Assembly (NCBI GenBank): GCA_025358925.1
Contig: JANYHT010000010.1
Location: forward strand, 50,244 to 114,243
Reading direction: 5' to 3'
DNA length: 64,000 bases
Source: Gemmatimonadaceae bacterium
GTDB lineage: Bacteria > Gemmatimonadota > Gemmatimonadetes > Gemmatimonadales > Gemmatimonadaceae
The translations under genes and the position numbers were made by a program. This document shows positions 15,687 through 25,498 of this stretch, in pieces (within the stretch, counting starts at the first letter, position 1; every line of letters begins with the position of its first letter). Under the pieces are notes generated by a model that searched no databases, was not told the origin of the DNA, and saw nothing but the letters and a program-made list of their open reading frames with translations.

Positions 15687-18320
15687 ATGACTCCACTCAC
15701 ACACGAGCCAGTGCTCACTGCGGACGACTGGTCGCACTTCAAAGCGCTCTGGTTTTCGCTTGAGAACGCATCGCCCGAAGAGCAGCAGCGATTGTTGGCA
15801 ATGCCAACGCTCTCGCCCCATGTGCGGCGACGTGCGGAGCGCATGTTGACGGCAGCCGCTAACGGCGACACGCGCTTCGACACGCTGACACCAATCGCGT
15901 TTTCATTGGACCACGCGCTGCGCGACGCACGAGGTGCTGAAGCGTACGCTGGTACCTTGGTTGGCCAGCGATTGGGGCCATATCGCGTGGTGCGTTTGGT
16001 GGGCCATGGTGGAATGGGGGCGGTGTATGAAGCCGAACGCGATGACGCTGAATACCGACAGCGCGTGGCCATTAAGACAATCTGGCGCGGCGCCGACAGT
16101 GAAGTGCTGCTGCAGCGCTTTCGTTCTGAGCGACAAATTCTCGCCGCGCTGCAACATCCAAACATCGCGCAATTGGTAGATGGCGGCGCGACATCCGCAG
16201 GCGGGCCGTGGCTCGCCATGGAATTTGTGGATGGCGTACCGCTAGACGAATACTGCGATCGCCAACGGCTGTCGCTGTCCGCGCGCCTTGATCTGTTTCG
16301 GCAAGTCTGTACCGCAGTGAATCACGCGCATCAGCGGTTGGTGATCCATCGCGACCTCAAGCCCAGTAACGTGCTCGTCACCGCCGATGGCACGGTGAAG
16401 TTGCTGGACTTTGGCGTTGCAAAGTTGCTCGATGATTCTGACCCCACGGGTACACTTACGGCGGCGGGGCTTTCTCCATTTACAGCGGCGTACGCAGCGC
16501 CCGAACAAGCGCGCGGCGACATGGCATCGACTGCCACCGATGTTTACGCGTTGGGCGCGTTGCTCTGCACCCTCCTGACCGGCGCGCCACCGCTTGATTT
16601 CGTTGGTCTGGACAGCATCTCGAGAGTGCTCGCTGTGCGCGATGGAGCTTCTCGCGTACCAAGCGCGATTGCGCGACACGCCGACCATGCCGTCGCCAAG
16701 GCACGAGGTTTCGACACCCCTCGCTTGCTGGCCAACGCAATCGACGGCGAGCTCGATGCTATTGTGCTCGCCGCTGTAGAACGCGATCCCCGTCACCGCT
16801 ATTACAGTGCGCTGGCGCTGTCGGATGACGTGCGTCGCTATCTGCGCCGGGAACGTGTGTTGGCGAAACAGGGCACGCTGGGATATCGCGTGTGGGCATT
16901 TTCACGACGGCACCGCAGCGTTGTGTTCGGTGTGACGTTTGCGCTGCTCACGGCAATCGGTGTGAGCATTACTTCGCGACGTCAAGCTCGAAATCTCCGC
17001 GATGAAGCAGCGCGCGCCGAGCGCGCGGCAACGTTCATGGCTGGTATTTTGAGCGGTACGTCGACGGCGTCGCAAGATCCCATTGTGCGAGTAGGTCCCG
17101 CTGGCACCGTTGGACAACTGCTGGACAGCGCGGTGACGCGTGTTCCGCGTGAGTTCCCGCTCGACGACCGCATTCGTACCCGTCTTTATACCGCGTTCGG
17201 AGCGAACTACGCGTCGCAATATCGTTATGACCGTGCGCATGCGATCCTCGACTCTGCACGCGCGCTTGCGCGTGGCTCGTACGGCTCCACAAGTGAAGCG
17301 TATGCGCGAGCGAGTCTCGAAGCCGCGTCGCTGGAGTTGGTGTTTCACGGATCGGAGGCGGCCGAAGAGCCGCTTGATGCAGCGAGACGCAGCAAGGGAA
17401 CGGACGATTCGACGAGCGCGCTCAATGCGCGCGTCATGCTCTTGCGTGCGATGCAGGAATTTAATCGCGGGCACATCCGCCTCGCGGATTCACTCGCCGA
17501 ACGCGTAATCTCATTAGAGCGGCGCGTTCGCGGTCTCACGAATGCGTTGGCCTCAGCAGAAAATGTACGACTGTCTGCCACGTCGTGGATTACGCGTGAT
17601 CCGAGAATTTATTTGCAACGCGCCCGCGCACTGGAGACGATCACCGATTCGTTAGGCATGCAGTACTCAGGCGAACGAGACCAAGCCGCTGACGCGGTCA
17701 TCGAGTCGATGCTCGTGCTCGGTCGCGCGGACAGTGCGGCGGTGCGTACGCGCGAACATGTGGCGCGTCTGCGCCGTGTGTACGGCGCGCAAGCCAGCGT
17801 GCAGATCTGGGCCGCTAAGGCCGAAGCTTCGCTGGCAGGTTTACGTGGGGATACGGCAGCGCGACGTGTCGCGCTTGCTGGCGGTCGTAGCATTCTTGAT
17901 ACGATGGCTGCATTTCCTATTGCATCTCGCGTTGTCTTCAGTAACGCATTTATCGACGACGCATTGGCGCGAAAAGATTACGTCTCCGCACTCAGCATGG
18001 CGCGCTCAACGCGTGATGCAGTGTTGCCCTCACATTCCCCACTGTATCTCAGTTTTTCCCATCTGTATGTCGGCTCGGTACAACTGGCGAACAATGATGC
18101 AGCCGCCGCGGAAACCTCCTTTCGCGCTGGTCTTGGCGTGATCGCGACAACACCCGACCTCGCATCGATGGCACCAAGGTTGCGCCGCCCACTCGCGGTC
18201 GCGCTGGCGGCGCAAGGCAAGCATGCCGAGGCCGACAGCGTGCGTCGTCTCGATCCGCCGAAGGCCGCGGTGCCCGCGTGCACACCGGGTGGGAAATGGG
18301 CCGGATGTCCGGATAAATAG
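15687..18320 (+). CDS. Membrane Ser/Thr protein kinase with C-terminal repeat region
   Basis: The 877-residue protein carries a full kinase domain: glycine loop LVGHGGMGAVYEAE (from 105), ATP lysine K130 in VAIKTIW, catalytic HRDLKPSN (221-228), DFG at 241-243 and AAPEQARGD. One transmembrane segment (SVVFGVTFALLTAIGVSI) follows near residue 410. About 440 residues of helical, TPR-like sequence come next, probably outside the membrane. This layout matches kinases that accompany Sig-70_X6-type sigma factors. The last residues contain two cysteines (ACTPGGKWAGC). It is intact, unlike the kinase relic upstream. Confidence 0.92.
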   Translation: MTPLTHEPVLTADDWSHFKALWFSLENASPEEQQRLLAMPTLSPHVRRRAERMLTAAANGDTRFDTLTPIAFSLDHALRDARGAEAYAGTLVGQRLGPYRVVRLVGHGGMGAVYEAERDDAEYRQRVAIKTIWRGADSEVLLQRFRSERQILAALQHPNIAQLVDGGATSAGGPWLAMEFVDGVPLDEYCDRQRLSLSARLDLFRQVCTAVNHAHQRLVIHRDLKPSNVLVTADGTVKLLDFGVAKLLDDSDPTGTLTAAGLSPFTAAYAAPEQARGDMASTATDVYALGALLCTLLTGAPPLDFVGLDSISRVLAVRDGASRVPSAIARHADHAVAKARGFDTPRLLANAIDGELDAIVLAAVERDPRHRYYSALALSDDVRRYLRRERVLAKQGTLGYRVWAFSRRHRSVVFGVTFALLTAIGVSITSRRQARNLRDEAARAERAATFMAGILSGTSTASQDPIVRVGPAGTVGQLLDSAVTRVPREFPLDDRIRTRLYTAFGANYASQYRYDRAHAILDSARALARGSYGSTSEAYARASLEAASLELVFHGSEAAEEPLDAARRSKGTDDSTSALNARVMLLRAMQEFNRGHIRLADSLAERVISLERRVRGLTNALASAENVRLSATSWITRDPRIYLQRARALETITDSLGMQYSGERDQAADAVIESMLVLGRADSAAVRTREHVARLRRVYGAQASVQIWAAKAEASLAGLRGDTAARRVALAGGRSILDTMAAFPIASRVVFSNAFIDDALARKDYVSALSMARSTRDAVLPSHSPLYLSFSHLYVGSVQLANNDAAAAETSFRAGLGVIATTPDLASMAPRLRRPLAVALAAQGKHAEADSVRRLDPPKAAVPACTPGGKWAGCPDK

Positions 18321-18328
18321 CGTGCCAT

Positions 18329-18362
18329 ACACCGAGCCCGTAGAGGCAAACGAGCTCGGTGT
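18329..18362. terminator. Hairpin between convergent kinase and PEP-CTERM genes
   Basis: ACACCGAGC (18329-18337) pairs perfectly with GCTCGGTGT (18354-18362) across a 16-nt loop. It lies just after the kinase stop and 20 nt before the end of the minus-strand gene, a typical place for a bidirectional terminator. The T tract after it is weak. Confidence 0.5.
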
Positions 18363-18381
18363 TTGTGGACTCTCAGTCTGT

Positions 18382-19149
18382 TTACGATTGGCGACTGCGT
18401 CGACGCGTCAACAGCATCATAGTCGCCACTCCGGAGGCGAGTAGCACGAACGTGGACGGTTCGGGCACACTGGAGCTGGGCACCGGATTGGGATTTGGAG
18501 TGGGCGTGCCCAAACCGAGGGCGCTCCCAAACACGATGCTCGTGCCGTTCGCTGCACCCACCGCCGCAATGCCTAACGCGTTGAACGTGAATGTGATCGC
18601 GTTGCCGTTGTCGGAGTTTGATACCGTTGCCGACGAAAACAGCGAACCTGAACCGAGGTCGTTAAATGCACTCACGCCTCCAGTGCCACCGGTGAGATTA
18701 CTCACTGAACCCGTGAAGTCGTAAATGTTGAACAGTTCACTCACGTTCGGCGACACGTAACCATTGTTGCCGCACGCCGGTGTGAAAAATGACGAGCAGT
18801 TGGTTAATACCAGCGACACGCTGGTAACCGGAATGGCGCCAATGCTCGAAAGCTCGAAGAAAAACCAACCACGCCGTTCAACCGCACCGGCGACACCCGT
18901 TTGAAAATTTCGATTAGGCGAGTTAGCGGCATTGTCTGTGAGGCCATTGGCGAAATATTTGCCGCGCATTTGGCTGTTGATTTTCGTGGAGTTTACAAAC
19001 AGCGAAGCGTAGCCATCTTGCGCACTGTTGCTGCCGGTCAAGAAACCGAAGGCGAATCGGTCTTGCGCGCGGGCGGGCGGGGCGGCGGCGCAAAGCGCGA
19101 CGAGTACGGCGAACGGGAGGAGTTGTCGTGGATGTGGCATGGAGGGCAC
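18382..19149 (-). CDS. PEP-CTERM surface protein
   Basis: The protein of about 255 residues has an N-terminal signal peptide (LLPFAVLVALCAAAPPARAQ). Its C-terminal sorting signal is VPEPSTFVLLASGVATMMLL followed by TRRRSRQS, the Pro-Glu-Pro plus membrane helix plus basic tail of PEP-CTERM. The exosortase system recognises this tail and hands the protein to the exopolysaccharide-rich surface. The body is Ser/Thr/Asn-rich with beta-strand character and has no catalytic motif. No exosortase gene is in the window. Two ATGs (19149, 19140) are possible starts. Confidence 0.85.
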   Translation of the reverse strand: MPSMPHPRQLLPFAVLVALCAAAPPARAQDRFAFGFLTGSNSAQDGYASLFVNSTKINSQMRGKYFANGLTDNAANSPNRNFQTGVAGAVERRGWFFFELSSIGAIPVTSVSLVLTNCSSFFTPACGNNGYVSPNVSELFNIYDFTGSVSNLTGGTGGVSAFNDLGSGSLFSSATVSNSDNGNAITFTFNALGIAAVGAANGTSIVFGSALGLGTPTPNPNPVPSSSVPEPSTFVLLASGVATMMLLTRRRSRQS

Positions 19150-19309
19150 CTGTGTCGGCGTGGGAAAATATCTGTCACATACACACGCGCGACTTCCCTC
19201 AATTTCCCCTCACGAGCGCTCTCTGTCCGCCGTCACCGTGCATCGATCGGTGGTGTTATCGTAAAGCGTCATTGAACAGACGGCTCAACAATCGCTTGCA
19301 GCGCTATCG

Positions 19310-21658
19310 TCAGCGGATCGCAATTCCCCAGACACATCCGATCGAGTTAATGGTTGCATTGGTGTAGGTCGCCGACGGGGCGAGCGTCGAACTGAACGGC
19401 GTCGTTCCGGTAGGATAGGATCTGATGCCGGCGCCATTGTTCGGCGCTCCGCAATCCGCGATGAAAAGATTCCCCGCCGCATCAAACGCAAACGCTGCTT
19501 CGTAGTTTTGCCTGCCGAGTCCGGTCGGGTTTACGATGTTCGGCACTGCGCCGCTCGTAAGGTTGTTGCTGTTGTACCGGACGATCAAGCTTTGGCCGCC
19601 GCTAGGTTGGCTCGAGGCGTACAGATTCCCTTGCGCATCGAAAATCAGCCCTCCCGGGTAGCTAAGACCGTTGAGAAAGAACGTTGGCACCGAGGTAGAT
19701 GTGATCGGTGCCTTGAAGACCGCGATCGATTTTGTACCGGTGCTCCCGAAGTCTGCAACATAGACATTGCCGGCTGCATCGACCGCGTTTCCCGTTGGTT
19801 GTCTGAACCCCGGGAGCGACAGCGTCACCGACGGTACCAGGGTCCTGCTTGCCGTGAACGGCGGGACAAACATGTACTCGCGATTGTTGGCGTAATCCGA
19901 TGCCCACAGATTGCCCGTCTGGTCGAAGCTGAGAAAGTCGATATTATCTGACGCCGGCAGGGTGAACACTAGTGCCGGCGTGCTCGTGGCCGTGACGGGC
20001 GGAGTGAACACGGCGGCCACGATGCTTTCGCCACCCTGCGGAACGCTGATGGCCCACAATCGTCCGCTCGCGTCGAACGTCATCCCGGATGTGGATTGAA
20101 GCGTTGCACTACGCGGCACATTCGTCACCGTCGAGCCGGCCGTCAGTGGCAGAGTCGTCAACTGAATTTGCGGAAATGGCCCAGTGCTGAATAGCGACCA
20201 GTAGATGGTTTGCACTCGTACCGCTGTCACGGTCAGCAGCGCGCCGCCGCTTTGTCCTTCACTGGTCGCGGTGATCGTGCTGGTCCCGACGCCCACCGTG
20301 GTGATGCCGCCGGTGGCGCTGACCGTAGCCACCGCGATGTTCGATGACTGCCAGGTCACCGTACGGCCGAGCAGCACGTTGCCGCTGGCATCTTTGGTTA
20401 CGGCAGTGGCAAGATCGTCGGCGGTCCCCAAGGTGATCGTCGCGGCGGCGAGCGTGGTGGTGACCGTGGCGACGGGTACTCCGGTGACTGTGAGCAGTGC
20501 TCCGCCGCTTTGTCCTTCACTGGTCGCAGTAATCGTGCTGGTCCCGACGCCCACCGTGGTGATGCCGCCGGTGACGCTGACGGTAGCCACCGCAAGGTTC
20601 GACGACTGCCACGTCACGGTGCGTCCAATCAGCACGTTGCCGTTGGCATCCTTCGTCACCGCTCTGGCCTGATCGCCAACGGTCCCGAGGGCGATCGTCG
20701 CCGCGGCAAGGGTGGTGGTGACCGTGGCGACGGGTACCGGCGTCACGGTGAGCAGCGCTCCGCCGCTTTGTCCTTCACTGGTCGCGATGATCGTGCTGGT
20801 CCCGACGCCCACTGTGGTGATGCCGCCGGTGGTGCTGACCGTAGCCACCGCGATGTTCGACGACTGCCAGGTCACCGTGCGCCCGAGCAGTATGTTGCCG
20901 CTGGCATCCTTAGTTATTGCGGTAGCGAGATCGCCGACGGTCCCCAAGGTGATCGTCGCGGCGGCGAGTGTGGTGGTGACCGTGGCGACGGGTACCGGCG
21001 TCACGGTGAGCAGTGCTCCGCCGCTTTGTCCTTCACTGGTCGCGGTGATCGTGCTGGTCCCGACGCCCACCGTGGTGATGCCGCCGGTGACGCTGACCGT
21101 AGCCACCGCGAGGTTGGACGACTGCCACGTCACGGTGCGTCCTAGCAGCACATTGTCGTTGGCATCCTTCGTCACCGCGCTGGCCTGATCGCCAACGGTT
21201 CCGAGGACGACCGAAGGCGCGGCAAGGGTCACCACCACACTGCTCACTGGTGGCGCGGTGGCAGTCACGCTGACATCGAGATACTGGTCGGGCGCCACCG
21301 ACCCACGGACCATCTGCGTACCTATTGTCGATCCAAGGATCCACGTCAGCGAAACGGACCCGTCGCCGGCGGTGGTCAGGACGGCCGATGCTCCGCCGTT
21401 GATCGTGCCGCCGCCCGCAGTGACGGCGACCGTCAAGCTCTTCCCGGCAGCCGGCTTGGACGTGCCGTCACTCTCGTTTTCGGTGACCGTGAACGCGACT
21501 GGAATCGACGTACCGACCTGGGCTGTGGTCGGCGGCGCAGTCTTGATCTTCACGATATAGCCGAGGACCGTGATTACGGTGTCACCGCCGGAACTGCTGC
21601 ACCCCGCCAGGAGGAGGAGAGCGGCGGCAATGCTTGCCCCAAGTGATGTACGGCCCAT
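19310..21658 (-). CDS. Lipoprotein with tandem bacterial Ig-like repeats and a beta-propeller-like end
   Basis: The 782-residue protein starts with a lipoprotein leader (AAALLLLAGCSSSGG). A first Ig-like domain is followed by four Big2-type repeats of 86 residues, each with TVTWQSSN, VGVGTSTITATSEGQ and GGALLTVT. The last 300 residues hold NHL/SMP-like propeller repeats (SGMTFDASGRLWAIS, GNAVDAAGNVYVAD, GLIFDAQGNLYASS). Such proteins sit on the outer surface and bind ligands or other cells. The repeats are nearly identical at DNA level, which suggests recent expansion or gene conversion. Confidence 0.85.
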   Translation of the reverse strand: MGRTSLGASIAAALLLLAGCSSSGGDTVITVLGYIVKIKTAPPTTAQVGTSIPVAFTVTENESDGTSKPAAGKSLTVAVTAGGGTINGGASAVLTTAGDGSVSLTWILGSTIGTQMVRGSVAPDQYLDVSVTATAPPVSSVVVTLAAPSVVLGTVGDQASAVTKDANDNVLLGRTVTWQSSNLAVATVSVTGGITTVGVGTSTITATSEGQSGGALLTVTPVPVATVTTTLAAATITLGTVGDLATAITKDASGNILLGRTVTWQSSNIAVATVSTTGGITTVGVGTSTIIATSEGQSGGALLTVTPVPVATVTTTLAAATIALGTVGDQARAVTKDANGNVLIGRTVTWQSSNLAVATVSVTGGITTVGVGTSTITATSEGQSGGALLTVTGVPVATVTTTLAAATITLGTADDLATAVTKDASGNVLLGRTVTWQSSNIAVATVSATGGITTVGVGTSTITATSEGQSGGALLTVTAVRVQTIYWSLFSTGPFPQIQLTTLPLTAGSTVTNVPRSATLQSTSGMTFDASGRLWAISVPQGGESIVAAVFTPPVTATSTPALVFTLPASDNIDFLSFDQTGNLWASDYANNREYMFVPPFTASRTLVPSVTLSLPGFRQPTGNAVDAAGNVYVADFGSTGTKSIAVFKAPITSTSVPTFFLNGLSYPGGLIFDAQGNLYASSQPSGGQSLIVRYNSNNLTSGAVPNIVNPTGLGRQNYEAAFAFDAAGNLFIADCGAPNNGAGIRSYPTGTTPFSSTLAPSATYTNATINSIGCVWGIAIR
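20224..21225. repeat. Four tandem 258-bp coding repeats
   Basis: The sequence TTTGTCCTTC recurs at 20251, 20509, 20767 and 21025, exactly 258 bp apart, and the surrounding DNA is almost the same in each unit. The repeats encode 86-residue Big2-type Ig domains of the lipoprotein gene on the minus strand. Copy number is likely to vary between strains and could be misassembled. Confidence 0.9.
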
Positions 21659-21753
21659 GGCAGGTCATCCGGGTATTGGTCATGTGATAGGGGCTGTCAC
21701 ATAACCACGCGCAATCTGCCCGGACTCTCCCTCACGGTGTCTTTACTTACCGC

Positions 21754-23709
21754 TCACCGCACCGGCACTACCACCCGCCGCGCATCCTTGGGCCGCACTC
21801 CAGAAATCGCGTACCGAAAGGCGCGCGTCGTCCCCAGCGGCACCATCACTTCCACGTCCATAATCTCACCAGGATTGAGCACGACACTCGCGCGGCGCGA
21901 TGTCGCCTGCGATACCGGCAGGTCAAAGCCATCCTTCGCAACAGGGCGCCATGTCGCCGTCGAATCGCCGTCCATCCACGCGTATTCCATCGCCTGCTCA
22001 GACCGAATGTTGATGAGTCGCAAACGCAACGGCACATTCGTCGGCACTATCATCGGCGCAGGTTTGCGCTGCCCGTTCAGCAGCGCATCGGGGAGGGAGT
22101 CGAGTGTGAGCAGGTTGATGTTGGGACCGTTGTCGCTAATCAGCATCACGCGATCGCGCGATGTATCAATCGGCGCGACGCGATCATGCACGACAATTGC
22201 TCCGTAAATCCCCGACGCGATCTGCTGTATCTCGTTCGAATGCGAGTGATACATAAACGTGCCCGCTCTGGGCGGCGTGAACGGCACGACGAGCGAATCA
22301 CCGGGCTCGATGAACGGTAGGACGTGCGTACCTATGCCGCTCACACCTGGCACGCCATCGGGATAGCTCTCCAGTTCGATGCCGTGCCAGTGAATCGCTG
22401 CGCGCTCGTGCGATTTGTTGACGAGCATAATCGCGACGCGCTCGCCGCGTATGAGATCGAGCAGCGGACCAGGCAGCAGCAGTGCACCGTCTGCAGGTGC
22501 ATTCTTGTCTTCACGACTGATGGAGTAGCCGGGGTACGCGCCGTACACAGCCGCCTTGGAGCGAATCACGAGGCGAATGGGGCGCGCTGCTGTGGTGTTG
22601 GCCACTACCGGCCCCTTGGGCGTCACGACAAAGCGCATGACGAGACCGTCCATGTTCATGCCTTTCATGTCGTGCATATCGTGCGACATCGCCGTAGGCT
22701 TTTTGGCCAACGACGCGGTGCGAGACGGCGTCATCGCAGACCAGTCGCGTTCCATCGATTCGAGGTCGGTGATGTGGCTCGCGATATGACAGTGGAAGAT
22801 CCAGTTGCCCGGCGTCTGTGGCGCAAAGCTCATCGCCATCGTCTGCATCGGCGTCACGAGTTCGGTGACGACCATCCGTTGATCGGCCGCTGAGTAGAGC
22901 GTGTCGCTCGCGCCGTCGCCGCGCGCGTTCACGCGATAGTACGCGCCGTGCAAATGCAACGGATGTTCCAACCCCGACAGATTCACGAAGCGCCAGCGCG
23001 TGGTGTCGCCCTCGTTGGTCGTGAGCCGTTCGGTGTTGGGATAGGAGCGACCATTAAACGCGATCACGGTACCGGGGCCAAGCCCGGTCTTTCTCGTGGA
23101 GTCGAATGCGGCCCATGCCGTGACGGCGAATATGCGATCAGGCGGCTGAACGCCCGGCGGATCGATCACGATCACGCCGCCTAACTGGGTATCTCGGTCT
23201 AAGCGGGAGTTCACAGGATCCTTGCCTGTGCGCGCCGCATACCAGAATGTGCCCACGTCACTCGCTGCGAAGTCGAATGACTTCGTCGCGCCGGGCAGCA
23301 CTTGAGCGCTGTCGTTCATGCCGCGCACTTTACCAAGACCGTACACCCACATCGCATCGCGCAGTGCGTTGATGATCGTCACGTGCACCGCCGTGCCAAC
23401 AGGCACGCGCAGCAATGGGCCTGGCGTCTCGAGCGGGCGACCTATTTCCGCGAACGCGGCGGAGGTCAACGATACGCCTGATGCACCGTGCGGGCGCCAC
23501 ACGCCTTCGCGCGCTTCAAGCGCAACCGATAGCACACCGTTCGTCAATCGACCCGCTGCTCGGCGATTGTCGTTGCTGACAATGACGGACGTCGCGTGCG
23601 CCACGGGGCCGCGTGGATCGCGAATGGTCGCGCGAACGAGTGCTACGGGATGCACAGTGTTGCTGGAAAGAATCGACAACCCGCCGAGCAGCTGCAGGGC
23701 AGTGCGCAT
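21754..23709 (-). CDS. Multicopper oxidase with reversed motif order
   Basis: Starting at ATG 23709 the protein is about 651 residues with a short signal-like N-terminus. Copper motifs appear as HPLHLHG (249-255) and HCHIASH (306-312), then HWHGIE (440 on) and YHSHSNE (487 on). In ordinary laccase or CopA-type oxidases HWHG and HSH come first and HPxHLHG and HCHxxxH last. The first cupredoxin domain has WVYG and FWYA where HWHG and YHSH would be, so it binds no copper. A His/Met-rich linker (MSHDMHDMKGMNMDG, 341-355) separates the halves. It is probably periplasmic; the substrate is unknown. Confidence 0.85.
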   Translation of the reverse strand: MRTALQLLGGLSILSSNTVHPVALVRATIRDPRGPVAHATSVIVSNDNRRAAGRLTNGVLSVALEAREGVWRPHGASGVSLTSAAFAEIGRPLETPGPLLRVPVGTAVHVTIINALRDAMWVYGLGKVRGMNDSAQVLPGATKSFDFAASDVGTFWYAARTGKDPVNSRLDRDTQLGGVIVIDPPGVQPPDRIFAVTAWAAFDSTRKTGLGPGTVIAFNGRSYPNTERLTTNEGDTTRWRFVNLSGLEHPLHLHGAYYRVNARGDGASDTLYSAADQRMVVTELVTPMQTMAMSFAPQTPGNWIFHCHIASHITDLESMERDWSAMTPSRTASLAKKPTAMSHDMHDMKGMNMDGLVMRFVVTPKGPVVANTTAARPIRLVIRSKAAVYGAYPGYSISREDKNAPADGALLLPGPLLDLIRGERVAIMLVNKSHERAAIHWHGIELESYPDGVPGVSGIGTHVLPFIEPGDSLVVPFTPPRAGTFMYHSHSNEIQQIASGIYGAIVVHDRVAPIDTSRDRVMLISDNGPNINLLTLDSLPDALLNGQRKPAPMIVPTNVPLRLRLINIRSEQAMEYAWMDGDSTATWRPVAKDGFDLPVSQATSRRASVVLNPGEIMDVEVMVPLGTTRAFRYAISGVRPKDARRVVVPVR

Positions 23710-23839
23710 AAGTACGTCTCCCTGAGAAACGGGCAAACAGAGGGCACTCTCGCATCGTCGCGACAGACCCAGGTAACGTCGCCAAAGTACGGCGTGATTG
23801 GCGATGTCGCTATGTATGGTCTTGACAAATTGGTCGCGC

Positions 23840-25177
23840 TTAACGCGCGTTCACCCCGTTCACCGGACCACCGTTGAAGAACGCGGCCGGCGTCATCACG
23901 CCGTCACGCTTAAACACCAAACCATTTTTGAGCACGAACTTTACGTCGCGCAGCGCATCGATGCTCTGCAATGGATTGCCGGGCACGGCGATCAGGTCTG
24001 CGAACAGGCCCACTTTGATCGGGCCGCGCGTCTTCGTAGTCTCGCTTACGTCGTAGCCCGTCGTTGTCATGGCGCGCAGAATATCTCCGGTCGGAATGCC
24101 GGCCGCCTTCCATGTTTCGACGAATTCGATGGCAACCTCGCCACGCGTTTTGCCGGGCACGTAATAGTCGGCATCGGTGGAGAACGTGAGAGGCACTTTA
24201 TTTTCCCAGGCGTTGCGCAGCAGCACGACGGTCTGCTTAAAACGCGCTTCCGTGGTATGACCCACCAACGAGATTGGCGTTTCGGTGCCCGCGCGGAAGA
24301 TGTGCTTCTGCGCCATGATCTTGTGAATGGTGTCGTTCATGCCATTGTCGTGCGCAATCGACCAGATGCCGGCGTCGACCGCGCGATGCGCGCCGGCCAC
24401 CGATTGCACGTGTCCTTCCACTTTCAGTCCGGCTTTCGCTGCTTCGCTGATAACCAATTTGATTTCGTCGGTGGAGTAGCCCCACAGCTTGCAGTCCACA
24501 CAAATCTTGATCACGCGAGCACCAACCAACGCGTTCTGTCGTACCGCTTTGATGATTTCGTCCGGCGTGTCGGCTTCGAGATATTCGGGATACACGATTT
24601 TGCGATCAAACGCCATTTCGGGATTGGGTGAGAACTGACCGCCCATTCCCGCAATGATCAGCCCCGAGGGAATGATGGTCGGGCCGGGCACCCAGCCTTG
24701 CTCAATCCCTTTGCGCAGTGCGATATCGGCGTACTTGCCGTTGTTACCCATGTCACGCACGATGGTGAATCCTGCGGACAGCATTTGAATACCGTTCGAG
24801 ACGGCTTGAATAGCACGGAGCGGCGTATCGTCGAGAATCGTCGTGATGTAATAGCTATTGCGCTCCGGTACTTCCTTGTATGTCAACGCCAAATGGTTGT
24901 GCGCATCCACGAGGCCAGGCAATACGGTCAACGCGGACAGATCAATCACCTGCGCGTCCTTCGGTATCGCGATGTTCGCGCCGACGCCGGTGAAGCGACC
25001 GTTCTGTACGAGAATGATCTGATTCGTCGAGACCGTCCCGGTTTCCGGATCGATCAATCGCCCGGCCTTGATTGCCGTTATGGGACCGATCGCTGCCGGT
25101 GTGGCGACTTGCGCCGCGAGCGATCTGGACGTGAACGCGAGAGCGAGCAGTGCGAGCAGTGGGTGAATGCGCGTCAT
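23840..25177 (-). CDS. Secreted amidohydrolase, imidazolonepropionase-like
   Basis: The 445-residue protein begins with a signal peptide (PLLALLALAFTSRSLAAQ). Amidohydrolase-fold motifs follow: LPGLVDAHNHLALTY (HxH), VRDMGN, IKICVDCKLW with the carboxylated-lysine position, VEGHVQS, SIAHDNG and FSTDADYY (metal Asp). Family members hydrolyse peptides such as Xaa-Pro or other amides; this subgroup is common among exported enzymes. ATG 25177 is chosen because the leader follows it, although the frame stays open well upstream. The substrate is not readable. Confidence 0.88.
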   Translation of the reverse strand: MTRIHPLLALLALAFTSRSLAAQVATPAAIGPITAIKAGRLIDPETGTVSTNQIILVQNGRFTGVGANIAIPKDAQVIDLSALTVLPGLVDAHNHLALTYKEVPERNSYYITTILDDTPLRAIQAVSNGIQMLSAGFTIVRDMGNNGKYADIALRKGIEQGWVPGPTIIPSGLIIAGMGGQFSPNPEMAFDRKIVYPEYLEADTPDEIIKAVRQNALVGARVIKICVDCKLWGYSTDEIKLVISEAAKAGLKVEGHVQSVAGAHRAVDAGIWSIAHDNGMNDTIHKIMAQKHIFRAGTETPISLVGHTTEARFKQTVVLLRNAWENKVPLTFSTDADYYVPGKTRGEVAIEFVETWKAAGIPTGDILRAMTTTGYDVSETTKTRGPIKVGLFADLIAVPGNPLQSIDALRDVKFVLKNGLVFKRDGVMTPAAFFNGGPVNGVNAR

Positions 25178-25498
25178 GATAGCGGGGCTGAGGGGGCGCC
25201 AAGTCGACGGAGACGGGCCGCTGAGCGGAGTGGTGGGCTGTCTGCGCAAATCTACACGCGCCCTTGCTGTGCCAGCACGCTGCGATTCGCGACGAGCCGA
25301 CGCGGTTCGGGTTGCATGCACAACAGGGCGCTTGACTATGCATATTTGCTTATTGCAGGATTGCATACTCTGCACTTGCGTCACCACACACCCTGATGTG
25401 TCTCCGCACGCAAATTTTGCGCGTCGCGCCGTTGCTTGCCAAAGACGGGGGTGTCTGCGTCCTTTGTCAGTTACGTGTTTGCCGGATCGAAGACGCGC
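25178..25498. other. Divergent intergenic region, amidohydrolase to AraC
   Basis: No gene is supported. An AT-richer patch at 25314-25370 holds several TTGCAT/TGCAT motifs, including TTGCATGCA-like and TATGCATA palindromes. These could be binding sites for the AraC regulator whose gene starts at 25499. A clear -35/-10 pair was not found. Confidence 0.35.

Noticed and set aside
20205..21188. Plus-strand open frames over the 258-bp repeats
   Set aside because: They are repetitive antisense readings of the Big2 domains; the minus frame has a leader and domain logic.
20224..21225. Possible CRISPR array
   Set aside because: The repeats are 258 bp, directly abutting and coding, with no spacers.
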